NCBI RefSeq assembly: GCF_003336425.1
Contig: NZ_QEIO01000071.1
Location: 1-35,412 of the forward strand
Source of the DNA: Marinitenerispora sediminis
GTDB taxonomy: Bacteria; Actinomycetota; Actinomycetes; Streptosporangiales; Streptosporangiaceae
Length of the DNA stretch: 35,412 bases
Direction of reading: 5' to 3'
Part shown: one piece after another, positions 9,284-18,531 of the stretch
Numbering within the stretch: the stretch's first letter is position 1
How the letters are laid out: each line of letters opens with the position of its first letter
Position numbers and translations under genes: made by a program
Notes under the pieces: model-generated
Told to the model about the DNA's origin: nothing
The model's database searches: none
The model's input: the letters and a program-made list of their open reading frames with translations, nothing else

Positions 9284-11077
9284 TCAGCGCCCCGGAACGA
9301 GCACCGCGGCGTGCCCGCCGCCGCGCCGCTCGGTCTCGGCGACCGCCTGGATGCGGCCCCGGCCGAGGAACTCCAGCGCGGCCACGGCCCCGATCTCGGG
9401 CACCTCGCTGAAGGTGTGCCCCAGCTCGCTGAGCTCCTTCTGCTCAGGCGTCCCGATGAACGCCGGCTCCGCCTGGGTGGCGGCGGCGTTGCGCTGGCTG
9501 AGCCGCGGCGCCTCCACCGCCTCCGGCAGCGTCATGTCGCGGTCGATCCGGTCCACCAGGACGTGCAGCACGGTGGTGATGATGGTGGCGCCGCCCGGAC
9601 TGCCGACGGCCAGCCAGGGGCGGCCGTCCTCCAGCACGATGGTCGGCGCCATGCTGGAGCGCGGCCGCTTGCCCGGCGCGGGCAGGTTCGCGGCGCCGGC
9701 GCCGGTCTCCGAGACCTCGAACTCGAAGTCGGTGAGCTCATTGTTGAGGAGGAAGCCGCGGCCGGGGACGACGATGCCGCTGCCGCCGGTCTGCTCGATG
9801 GAGAACGTGTAGGAGACGACGTTGCCCCACCGGTCGGCGGTCACGAGGTGCGTGGTGGAGGGCCCCTCGGCGCCCTCCTCCGCGGGCGTGCCGCCGTCGA
9901 GGCAGCCGCCACCTCCGGTCACGTCGCCGGGCGCCGCCGGGGCGGGCAGCACCGCGTCGGGGGAGATCCGGCAGGCGCGCTGCGCCGCGAAGTCCTCGGA
10001 GAGCAGGGTCTCCAGCGGCACGTCGGAGTAGGCGGGGTCGCCGATGTAGGCGTTGCGGTCGGCGTAGGAGAGCTTGCTGGCCTCCAGGGTGAGGTGCTGC
10101 AGCTCGGCCGGTCCCAGGTCCTCGGGCTGGTACCGCTCGAGGATGTTGAGGGCCTCGCCCACCGTGGAGCCGCCCGAGGAGGACGGCGCCATGCTGTAGA
10201 CGTCCAGGCCGCGGTACTCGACGTGCGTGGGATCGCGTTCGACGACCTCGTACCCGGCCACGTCCTCGGCGCTGAGCAGGCCCGGGCGCACCGTGCGGTC
10301 CGCGTCCTCGGCCACCGGCGGCGCGGTGGCCGTGCGCACGATGTCGGCGCCGATGCCGCCGGCGAGCACACCGGTGCCGTGCCGGGCGAACTCCCGGTAG
10401 GTGTCGGCGAGGTCGGGGTTGCGCAGCACGGTGCCGACCTCCGGGGGCGCGCCGCCCGGCAGGAAGAGGTCGGCGGTGGCGGGGAAGTCGGCGAAGCGCT
10501 CGGCATTGTCGGCGGTCTGGCGCCGGAAGGTCTCGTCGACGACGAAACCGCGGTCGGCGAGGTCGATGGCCGGCCGCAGCGCGCGCCTCAGCGAGACGGT
10601 GCCCCACTCCTCCAGGGCGTGCTCCCACGTGGCGGGGGTGCCGGGGGCACCGACCGACAGCCCGGAGGTGACGGCCTCGGCGAAGGGGATGGGCTCGCCG
10701 TTCTCCAGGAAGGAGTCCTCGCGCATGGCGGCGGGGGCGGTCTCCCGGCCGTCCAGCGTGTACACCTGGCGGTCCCTGGCGCTGTAGTAGACGAAGTACC
10801 CGCCGCCTCCGAAGCCTCCCGAGTACGGCTCGGTGACGCCGAGCGCGGCAGCGGCGGCCACCGCGGCGTCCACGGCGTTGCCTCCCGAGCGCAGGATCCG
10901 CAGCCCGGCCTCGGTGGCGTCCGGGTCCACCGTCGACACGGCCCCGCCGCGCCCCACCGCCACCGGGTCCCGGTCCGGGGGCCTCGGCCGCTCCTCCGCC
11001 GCCGCGGGGACGGCCGTCGTGCCCAGCATCAGCAGCAGTCCGGCCGTGGCTCCGGCCCGGTAGAACGCACGCCTCAC
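9284..11077 (-). CDS. ggt: Gamma-glutamyltransferase, secreted, self-processing
   Basis: Gamma-glutamyltransferase transfers or hydrolyses the gamma-glutamyl group of glutathione and related peptides. The 597-aa precursor has a signal peptide (RR near the start, then AGLLLMLGTTAVPAAA, cleavage near residue 27). Conserved features are GGNAVDAAVAAAAALGV, YSGGFGGGGYF, the SSSGG stretch before TVGEALN, and GPSTTHLVTAD, where the first Thr of TTH is expected to become the new N terminus of the small subunit after autocleavage. GSPGGATIITTVLHV follows. I choose the GTG at 11077 because GGCGGAGG lies seven bases upstream; a GTG eight codons earlier lacks this. It is probably exported and acts outside the membrane. 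It stands alone between two intergenic hairpins. Confidence 0.93.
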   Translation of the reverse strand: MRRAFYRAGATAGLLLMLGTTAVPAAAEERPRPPDRDPVAVGRGGAVSTVDPDATEAGLRILRSGGNAVDAAVAAAAALGVTEPYSGGFGGGGYFVYYSARDRQVYTLDGRETAPAAMREDSFLENGEPIPFAEAVTSGLSVGAPGTPATWEHALEEWGTVSLRRALRPAIDLADRGFVVDETFRRQTADNAERFADFPATADLFLPGGAPPEVGTVLRNPDLADTYREFARHGTGVLAGGIGADIVRTATAPPVAEDADRTVRPGLLSAEDVAGYEVVERDPTHVEYRGLDVYSMAPSSSGGSTVGEALNILERYQPEDLGPAELQHLTLEASKLSYADRNAYIGDPAYSDVPLETLLSEDFAAQRACRISPDAVLPAPAAPGDVTGGGGCLDGGTPAEEGAEGPSTTHLVTADRWGNVVSYTFSIEQTGGSGIVVPGRGFLLNNELTDFEFEVSETGAGAANLPAPGKRPRSSMAPTIVLEDGRPWLAVGSPGGATIITTVLHVLVDRIDRDMTLPEAVEAPRLSQRNAAATQAEPAFIGTPEQKELSELGHTFSEVPEIGAVAALEFLGRGRIQAVAETERRGGGHAAVLVPGR

Positions 11078-11304
11078 GTGTCGGCCTCCGCCTCGTCGCA
11101 CCGGAACGCCCGATACGCTCCGAAAGGTGACATGCGCCGAAGGTTAACCTGTCATGAGTTGTCCGCACCAGGGGGGATTTGCGGCATTGTGGCGGGCCGC
11201 CGGGTGCGCCTCCGGACGGCCACCCCGCGTGACGTCCGGCTCCGCACCGGCCGGGGACCGGGGCCAGGTGCGGCCACCCGGCGCGAAGCGGCCGGAATCA
11301 CACC

Positions 11305-11325
11305 CCCGGCCGGCGAGCGGCCGGG
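11305..11325 (-). terminator. GC hairpin after the GNAT gene
   Basis: CCCGGCCG (11305-11312) and CGGCCGGG (11318-11325) pair perfectly around GCGAG, 12 bases past the stop of the GNAT gene at 11338. The remaining 227 bases up to ggt hold no gene I can see. Confidence 0.5.
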
Positions 11326-11337
11326 CGCCCGCGCGGC

Positions 11338-12333
11338 TCAGCGCAGTGCGAGAGCGGGCCGGATCTCCCAGGTGGTCCACAGCGGGCGGTAGCCCATGCG
11401 GTGCCAGAACGGACCGGACAGCGGGTTCATCACGGAGTAGTTGAGCAGCGTGACCGCGATGCCGTGGCTGTCCATGGCCTGGTGCGCCTGGCTCACCAGG
11501 GCGGTTCCGATCCCCCGGCCGCGCTCCTCCTCGGCCACCACGGCGTAGCCGACGTAGGCGGCCGGAGCCGCGTTGACGAGCGGCGCGGCCCAGCGGGCGC
11601 GTTCGGGCGGCGACACCCACAGCAGCCCCACCGGACGGCCGCGGCGCTCGGCGAGCCACACCCACGACGGCGGCCGGCTGAGCGCCCGCGCCACCACCCG
11701 CCGGGTCTGCTCGGGGGTCTCGGGCTGGACGAAGACGCCGCCGAAGGACTCCTCGTAGCGGTGCTCCTCCATGATGAGCCCGACCACCACCGCCAGGTCG
11801 TGGATGTCGGCGAGCCGCATCGTGACGTCGCGGGGCGGCAGGGAGGGCGGGACGCCCCGGCGCTGCCGGCGGGCCGCCAGCACGGTGATGGGCTGCATCC
11901 CGTGCCGCTGCAGCGGCCGCACACCGCAGACGTCGCGCGCCGGCCAGGTGAGCTGCGCCGCCGACTCGCTGCCCGTCCCCGAGGGCAGCTGCTCCAGCTG
12001 GTCGCGCCAGCTCGTCAGCAGCGAGTCGAGCGCCCCCTCCGGGTCCGGGCCGCCCACGAGCGGGGTGAGCCAGTGCTGGTCGGGCACCCCCCAGGTCCGG
12101 CCGGCCTCGCCGGGCTGGTACCAGGAGTAGCGCATGGTCCCGAGGGCGGCCGGCCGGCCGTGCTCGTCGCTCACGGTGAGCAGCGGGTACCCGCTCAGCC
12201 GTGGGTGGGACGGTTCCGGCAGCAGCGGGTCGACCGCGGCCCAGCGCCTGGCAGCCGATCCGACGAGCAGGTCGAACTCCGCGCTGCTTCCAGGCGGACC
12301 GTCCTGCCGCATCCGGGCGACATAACCGCTCAT
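11338..12333 (-). CDS. GNAT-family N-acetyltransferase
   Basis: This 331-aa protein has a C-terminal GNAT domain (about residues 175-315). It shows the acetyl-CoA binding signature AVVAEEERGRGIGTALVSQA and, further on, NPLSGPFWHRMGYRPLW, where the final GNAT strand and helix fit. The N-terminal half (TVSDEHGRPAALGTMRYSW and following) may be a degenerate second GNAT-like domain, common in two-domain members of the family. The ATG at 12333 has GGGAGG four bases upstream. The substrate cannot be told. It does not overlap its neighbours and is probably its own transcription unit. Confidence 0.82.
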   Translation of the reverse strand: MSGYVARMRQDGPPGSSAEFDLLVGSAARRWAAVDPLLPEPSHPRLSGYPLLTVSDEHGRPAALGTMRYSWYQPGEAGRTWGVPDQHWLTPLVGGPDPEGALDSLLTSWRDQLEQLPSGTGSESAAQLTWPARDVCGVRPLQRHGMQPITVLAARRQRRGVPPSLPPRDVTMRLADIHDLAVVVGLIMEEHRYEESFGGVFVQPETPEQTRRVVARALSRPPSWVWLAERRGRPVGLLWVSPPERARWAAPLVNAAPAAYVGYAVVAEEERGRGIGTALVSQAHQAMDSHGIAVTLLNYSVMNPLSGPFWHRMGYRPLWTTWEIRPALALR

Positions 12334-12480
12334 GTTCCCTCCCTGGCCCCATCGACGCCAGCCCGCGCCTCCGCCGCGCCGCACCCGACGTCGTCGCCGC
12401 CCCCGACGGCGATCACGTGCTGTCGCGCCCCGACTACCCGGCAGACGCTACCGGTTCGCCCCACGACACGCGGGGCAACC

Positions 12481-12518
12481 CGGAGATTTTCCGGCTTTGT
12501 TGTGAAAAATTGTCTCCG
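12481..12518. other. AT-rich hairpin upstream of the GNAT gene
   Basis: Within the 320-base gene-free gap 12334-12653, an unusually AT-rich island (about 12485-12535) contains CGGAGA (12481-12486) plus TTTT pairing with AAAA plus TCTCCG (12513-12518), with a 3-nt bulge. It could be a leader hairpin or operator for the GNAT gene, or remnant promoter DNA. I see no open reading frame of merit in the gap. Confidence 0.4.
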
Positions 12519-12603
12519 TGCAATTTCATGAGAGCAAGACAGTCGCGGGACCACGGTAACCGGTCAACGTCTCATGATCATCTCCATGCGGTGACGCTCG
12601 GAC

Positions 12604-12639
12604 CGCGCCGCGCCAACCCGCGCAGGGCTGCGCGGCGCG
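12604..12639 (-). terminator. GC hairpin after uvrB
   Basis: CGCGCCGCGC (12604-12613) pairs with GCGCGGCGCG (12630-12639), 14 bases past the uvrB stop, with a short inner stem. No U tract. Confidence 0.55.
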
Positions 12640-12653
12640 TCCTCGGTCGTGCG

Positions 12654-14762
<2,109 letters not shown>

Positions 14763-14852
14763 GTCGTCTCATCTCCCCCTGCGGCCCTGCCCCCTGGTCT
14801 CCTTCCACCGTATATCCGGACACCGACAGCGGCGGACGGCCGCCCGGCCCGG

Positions 14853-15467
14853 TCAGGAGGCCGACGAGCCGGCCCCCGCCCGCGCCGCGAGCCCCGCCCA
14901 CACCTCGGCGACCCGGGCGTCCAGGTCGGCCACCGTGCCCGAGTTGTCCACCACCACGTCGGCGGCCGCCAACCGCTCCTCCCGGGACGCCTGCGCCCGG
15001 ATCCGGGCCCGCGCCTGCTCCTCGCCCATGCCCCGGTTGGCGACCACCCGGCCGACCCGCAGGTCGTCGGGGGCGTCCACGACCACGACCACGTCGTACT
15101 CCCGCCCGAGGTCGTTCTCCACCAGCAGCGGCACGTCGTACACCACGATCGCGTCCTCGGGGGCGGCGGCCATGAGCTCCGCGGTGCGCTCGGCCACCCG
15201 GGGGTGCACGATCGCGTTCAGCCGGGCCAGCCGGTCGGCGTCGGCGAACACGATCTCCCCCAGCCGGGCCCGGTCCAGCCGGCCGTCGGGGGCCAGGACG
15301 TCCGCGCCGAACTCCGCGACGACCGCGGCCAGCCCGGCGGTCCCCGGCTCGACCACCTCGCGGGCCAGCCGGTCGGCGTCGATCACCACCGCCCCGCGCT
15401 CCGCCAGCCGCCGCGCCACCTCGGTCTTGCCCGATCCGATCCCGCCGGTGAGTCCCACACGTAGCAT
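14853..15467 (-). CDS. coaE: Dephospho-CoA kinase
   Basis: CoaE phosphorylates the 3'-OH of dephospho-CoA, the last step of coenzyme A synthesis. The 204-aa product has the P-loop [13 protein letters not shown] at residues 6-18, then [16 protein letters not shown] (substrate/Mg binding), NAIVHPRV and [10 protein letters not shown]. These match the family and the length is normal. No Shine-Dalgarno sequence precedes the ATG. Instead TAAGAT ends seven bases before it, suggesting a leaderless mRNA. In Streptomyces coaE lies close to rpsA, as here, with one GNAT gene between them. Confidence 0.96.
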   Translation of the reverse strand: MLRVGLTGGIGSGKTEVARRLAERGAVVIDADRLAREVVEPGTAGLAAVVAEFGADVLAPDGRLDRARLGEIVFADADRLARLNAIVHPRVAERTAELMAAAPEDAIVVYDVPLLVENDLGREYDVVVVVDAPDDLRVGRVVANRGMGEEQARARIRAQASREERLAAADVVVDNSGTVADLDARVAEVWAGLAARAGAGSSAS

Positions 15468-15474
15468 GCCGCCG

Positions 15475-15480
15475 ATCTTA
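15475..15480 (-). promoter_or_regulatory. -10 box for leaderless coaE
   Basis: TAAGAT on the minus strand is separated by 7 nt (CGGCGGC) from the coaE ATG, so transcription would begin at the start codon. No good -35 box is seen. Confidence 0.5.
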
Positions 15481-15509
15481 CGGAACGCCGGAGACGGGGC
15501 GGGGACGGG

Positions 15510-16010
15510 CTAACGCACCGGCTCCCGGGCGGGTTTGCGGAGGTGGACGAACGTGAGGTGCTCGGCCACGCGTTCGCGGGAGGTCTCGGTGTAGCCGAGC
15601 CTCCGGTACAGCCGCAGGTTGCCGTCGCTGCTGTGCCCGGTGAACAGCGCGAACGCCTCCAGGTCGGGGTACGCCGCGCGGGCGTGGGCCTCGATGGCGA
15701 GCAGCAGGGCACGGCCGATGCCCTCGCCCTGGCGGTCGGGGGCCACCGCGAGGCGGTTGACCAGGAAGGTGGGGCCGGTGCTGCGGCCGCGGACCGCGCC
15801 GACGATGCGGCGGCCGGCGACGGCCTTGAGCAGCGGGCCGCCGCCCAGGGCGGCGCGGATCTGCGCCGCGGTCTCGGTGAGCGGCGCGATGTAGGGATCG
15901 CCGTAGCCCTGCGCCTCCGTCACGTAGGCGGCGCGCTGCAGGGTCCAGATCTCGCCGACGTCGGCGGCGGTGGCCGGCTCGATGGCGACGGCGGGGGCTG
16001 GGGCGACCAT
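15510..16010 (-). CDS. GNAT-family N-acetyltransferase
   Basis: The 166-aa product is a single GNAT domain. Residues around VNRLAVAPDRQGEGIGRALLLAIEAHA form the acetyl-CoA pyrophosphate loop (QGEGIG). NLRLYRRLGYTETSRE supplies the later strand and helix with the Tyr often used as general acid. The substrate is unknown. There is no ribosome site before the ATG; a TATGCT box lies six bases upstream, so it is probably transcribed as a leaderless mRNA. It lies between coaE and rpsA, starting only 17 bases from the edge of the rpsA terminator hairpin. Confidence 0.85.
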   Translation of the reverse strand: MVAPAPAVAIEPATAADVGEIWTLQRAAYVTEAQGYGDPYIAPLTETAAQIRAALGGGPLLKAVAGRRIVGAVRGRSTGPTFLVNRLAVAPDRQGEGIGRALLLAIEAHARAAYPDLEAFALFTGHSSDGNLRLYRRLGYTETSRERVAEHLTFVHLRKPAREPVR

Positions 16011-16016
16011 GGCGGC

Positions 16017-16022
16017 AGCATA
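16017..16022 (-). promoter_or_regulatory. -10 box for leaderless GNAT gene
   Basis: TATGCT on the minus strand ends 6 nt before the ATG at 16010. It is squeezed between the start codon and the rpsA terminator hairpin (16027-16056). No clear -35 box, which would fall inside that hairpin. Confidence 0.45.
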
Positions 16023-16026
16023 GCGA

Positions 16027-16056
16027 AGGGCCGCCCCCCAGATGGGGAGCGGCCCT
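16027..16056 (-). terminator. Hairpin after rpsA
   Basis: AGGGCCGC (16027-16034) and GCGGCCCT (16049-16056) pair perfectly; the stem continues through CCCC and GGGG with one mismatch. It begins about 43 bases past the rpsA stop. Confidence 0.65.
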
Positions 16057-16099
16057 CGGTGATTCGCGCGGGCGTCACGCCCGGACGCGCCGGTGGCGA

Positions 16100-17584
16100 C
16101 TAACTGTCGCCGCCGCCGGCCAGCTTCTCACGCAGCGCGGCCAGCGCCTCGTCGGAGGCGAGAGCACCGTTGTTGCCGCCGGAGGAACCACTGCTGGATC
16201 CGCCGCTCGACGCGGGCTCGCTCTCGAACGGGGCCTCAGTGGCGGCCTCGGCCTCGGCGGCCTGGGCCTCCTCGACCTGCTTGCGGTGCGCCTCGAAGCG
16301 GGCCTGGGCGAGAGCGTACTGCCGCTCCCACTCGTCGCGCTGGGTCTCGAAGCCCTCGAGCCACTCGCCGCTCTCCGGGTCGAAGCCCTCGGGGTACTTG
16401 TAGTTCCCCTGCTCGTCGTACTCGGCCGCCATGCCGTAGAGGGTGGGGTCGAACTCCACCTGGTCCGGCGAGACGCTCTCGTTGGCCTGCTTCAGCGAGA
16501 GGCTGATGCGGCGGCGGTCGAGGTCGATGTCGATGATCTTGACGAAGATCTCGGTACCGACCTGGACGACCTGCTCCGGGATCTCCACGTGGCGCTCCGC
16601 CAGCTCGGAGATGTGCACCAGGCCCTCGATGCCCTCCTCGACGCGGACGAACGCGCCGAACGGCACCAGCTTGGTGACCTTGCCCGGGACGACCTGCCCG
16701 ATCTGGTGGGTGCGGGCGAACTGCTGCCACGGGTCTTCCTGCGTGGCCTTCAGCGACAGGGAGACGCGCTCGCGCTCCATGTCGACGTCGAGGACCTCGA
16801 CCGTGACCTCCTGGCCCACCTCGACGACCTCGCTGGGGTGGTCGATGTGCTTCCAGGACAGCTCCGAGACGTGCACCAGGCCGTCGACGCCGCCGAGGTC
16901 CACGAACGCACCGAAGTTGACGATCGAGGAGACGACGCCCTTGCGGATCTGGCCCTTCTGGAGGGTGTTGAGGAAGGTCTGGCGGACCTCGGACTGCGTC
17001 TGCTCCAGCCAGGCACGGCGGGACAGCACCACGTTGTTGCGGTTCTTGTCCAGCTCGATGATCTTGGCTTCGAGCTCGCGGCCGACGTAGGGCTGGAGGT
17101 CGCGCACCCGGCGCATCTCGACCAGCGAGGCGGGGAGGAAGCCGCGCAGCCCGATGTCGAGGATCAGACCGCCCTTGACGACCTCGATCACCGTACCGGT
17201 GACGACGCCGTCCTCTTCCTTGATCTTCTCGATCGTGCCCCAGGCGCGCTCGTACTGGGCGCGCTTCTTGGACAGGATGAGCCGCCCTTCCTTGTCCTCC
17301 TTCTGGAGGACCAGGGCCTCGACGTGGTCGCCGACGGAGACGACCTCGCCCGGGTCGACGTCGTGCTTGATCGAGAGCTCCCGCGAGGGGATAACGCCTT
17401 CGGTCTTGTAGCCGATGTCGAGCAAGACCTCGTCTCGATCGACCTTCACGATGGTGCCCTCGACAATGTCACCGTCGTTGAAGTACTTGATGGTCTCGTC
17501 GATCGCCGCGAGGAAGGCTTCCTCGGAACCGATGTCGTTGACCGCTACCTTCGGTGTCGAGGTGGCCTCGGTGCTGCTCGTCAT
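16100..17584 (-). CDS. rpsA: 30S ribosomal protein S1
   Basis: S1 binds mRNA at the 30S subunit and helps start translation. The 494-aa product has four S1/OB-fold repeats at about residues 35-105, 120-188, 205-275 and 292-362. Strands such as DGDIVEGTIVKVDRDEVLLD, RKGVVSSIVNFGAFVDLGGV and PGKVTKLVPFGAFVRVEEG mark the starts of three of them. The tail is acidic, Glu/Ala-rich and ends in Gly/Ser repeats. Four repeats are normal for actinobacteria, against six in E. coli. The ATG at 17584 precedes MTSSTEA, has GGAG about eleven bases upstream, and fits the family start; an upstream in-frame extension to 17629 has no support. The gene follows an exceptionally structured leader of about 237 nt. 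Confidence 0.97.
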   Translation of the reverse strand: MTSSTEATSTPKVAVNDIGSEEAFLAAIDETIKYFNDGDIVEGTIVKVDRDEVLLDIGYKTEGVIPSRELSIKHDVDPGEVVSVGDHVEALVLQKEDKEGRLILSKKRAQYERAWGTIEKIKEEDGVVTGTVIEVVKGGLILDIGLRGFLPASLVEMRRVRDLQPYVGRELEAKIIELDKNRNNVVLSRRAWLEQTQSEVRQTFLNTLQKGQIRKGVVSSIVNFGAFVDLGGVDGLVHVSELSWKHIDHPSEVVEVGQEVTVEVLDVDMERERVSLSLKATQEDPWQQFARTHQIGQVVPGKVTKLVPFGAFVRVEEGIEGLVHISELAERHVEIPEQVVQVGTEIFVKIIDIDLDRRRISLSLKQANESVSPDQVEFDPTLYGMAAEYDEQGNYKYPEGFDPESGEWLEGFETQRDEWERQYALAQARFEAHRKQVEEAQAAEAEAATEAPFESEPASSGGSSSGSSGGNNGALASDEALAALREKLAGGGDS

Positions 17585-17821
17585 GTGTGGGTGGACTCCG
17601 GATGCGGACAATGGCTGAAAGTTAGGCACGCCGTGGAGTCAAACGGTTCGGGCCGCTCCCCGTTGCCGGGGCGCCGGTCCGGGCAGCTGCCCGGACCCGC
17701 CTCCGAAGAGGCGGCCGACCGCCGTGCCCGCACGTCCTCCGAGGCCCTCACGAGGTGTGCGAGCTAGCTGTCACACCGCGCGGGAGTCCGGGGCCGAGTG
17801 CGCACGCGAATCCACAACGCT
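17585..17821 (-). promoter_or_regulatory. Structured 5' leader of rpsA with three consecutive hairpins
   Basis: From the predicted start site near 17821 to the ATG there are about 237 nt. In the RNA sense, in order, there is a GTGTG/CACAC hairpin (17755-17776), a 6-bp hairpin CGCCTC-TTCG-GAGGCG with a UUCG tetraloop (17698-17713), a perfect 22-nt palindrome beginning GGTCCGGGCAG (17676-17697), and CCCCG-GCAA-CGGGG with a GNRA tetraloop (17658-17671). The last three are almost end to end. Such a leader could allow S1 autoregulation, which is known for E. coli rpsA. I know of no matching named element. Confidence 0.6.
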
Positions 17822-17827
17822 CCGGCC

Positions 17828-17856
17828 AGAATATGAGACACGGGCGCTGTGGTCAA
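17828..17856 (-). promoter_or_regulatory. Promoter of rpsA
   Basis: TTGACC (17851-17856) and TATTCT (17828-17833) on the minus strand are separated by exactly 17 bp, a near-consensus sigma-70-type promoter in an AT-richer patch. The predicted start is near 17821. This is the best promoter in the window. Confidence 0.75.
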
Positions 17857-17871
17857 TCGGAAGCGGTATCC

Positions 17872-17895
17872 CGAAACGGGCTTACCCCGTTTTCG
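17872..17895 (-). terminator. Hairpin downstream of arfB
   Basis: CGAAACGGG (17872-17880) pairs with CCCGTTTTCG (17886-17895) with one bulged T around CTTAC. It lies about 130 bases past the arfB stop and just upstream of the rpsA promoter, so it would insulate the two units. No U tract. The rest of 17896-18022 shows nothing clear. Confidence 0.35.
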
Positions 17896-18022
17896 TCACA
17901 TCTTACGATCACTTCGTGGTGCTGTGTCGCCGTCGCCCCTCCAAGGTGCGTCGGGCCTGCGGGGGGTGGGTGAGCCGAGTCCGGGGACCTCCGCCACCTG
18001 CGCGGATCCCGGCGCGCGGCGG

Positions 18023-18457
18023 TCAGTCGTCGGCGTTTCGGGATCGGGTTCGCTTGACGTCGGAGCGCCGCCGCTTGGCCGTGAGCCGGCGTTCGCGGGA
18101 GGCGCGGGTGGGCCGGGTCGGCCGCCGCGTCCGGGGGCCGGGTTCGGCCGCCTCGGACACGAGCTCGGCCAGGCGGCGCCGGGCCAGGTCGCGGTTGCGG
18201 GCCTGGGAGCGGTGCTCCCGCACCGTGACGGTGAGCACTCCGCCGACCAGCCGGCCGGCCAGCCGCCGCAGGGCGCGCTCCCGCTGCTCCGGGCGCAGCG
18301 CCGAGGACGCGGCGACGTCGAAGCTGAGCGAGACCCGGGTGTCGGTGGTGTTGACGTGCTGCCCGCCCGGCCCGCCGGACCTGGAGAACCGCCACCCCAG
18401 CTCGTCCTCGGGGATGTCGACGAGGACGCGGCGGGAGTCGCGTGCACGTCCGCTCAT
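18023..18457 (-). CDS. arfB: Alternative ribosome-rescue factor / peptidyl-tRNA hydrolase (ArfB)
   Basis: ArfB enters stalled ribosomes lacking a stop codon and hydrolyses the peptidyl-tRNA. The 144-aa product has the release-factor-like catalytic core with the GGQ motif in FSRSGGPGGQHVNTTDTRVSL (about residues 24-44) and a strongly basic C-terminal tail (RRPTRPTRASRERRLTAKRRR), which in the family lies in the empty mRNA channel. Length and layout match ArfB/YaeJ and are too short for a class I release factor. The ATG has only a modest ribosome site. It lies 74 bases after polA on the same strand. Confidence 0.93.
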   Translation of the reverse strand: MSGRARDSRRVLVDIPEDELGWRFSRSGGPGGQHVNTTDTRVSLSFDVAASSALRPEQRERALRRLAGRLVGGVLTVTVREHRSQARNRDLARRRLAELVSEAAEPGPRTRRPTRPTRASRERRLTAKRRRSDVKRTRSRNADD

Positions 18458-18531
18458 GTCCTCGCCCCCCTCACCTCATGGCGCCGTCGGCATCATGGTA
18501 CGCGCGCGCGGAGCACGCGGCACCACCGGCC

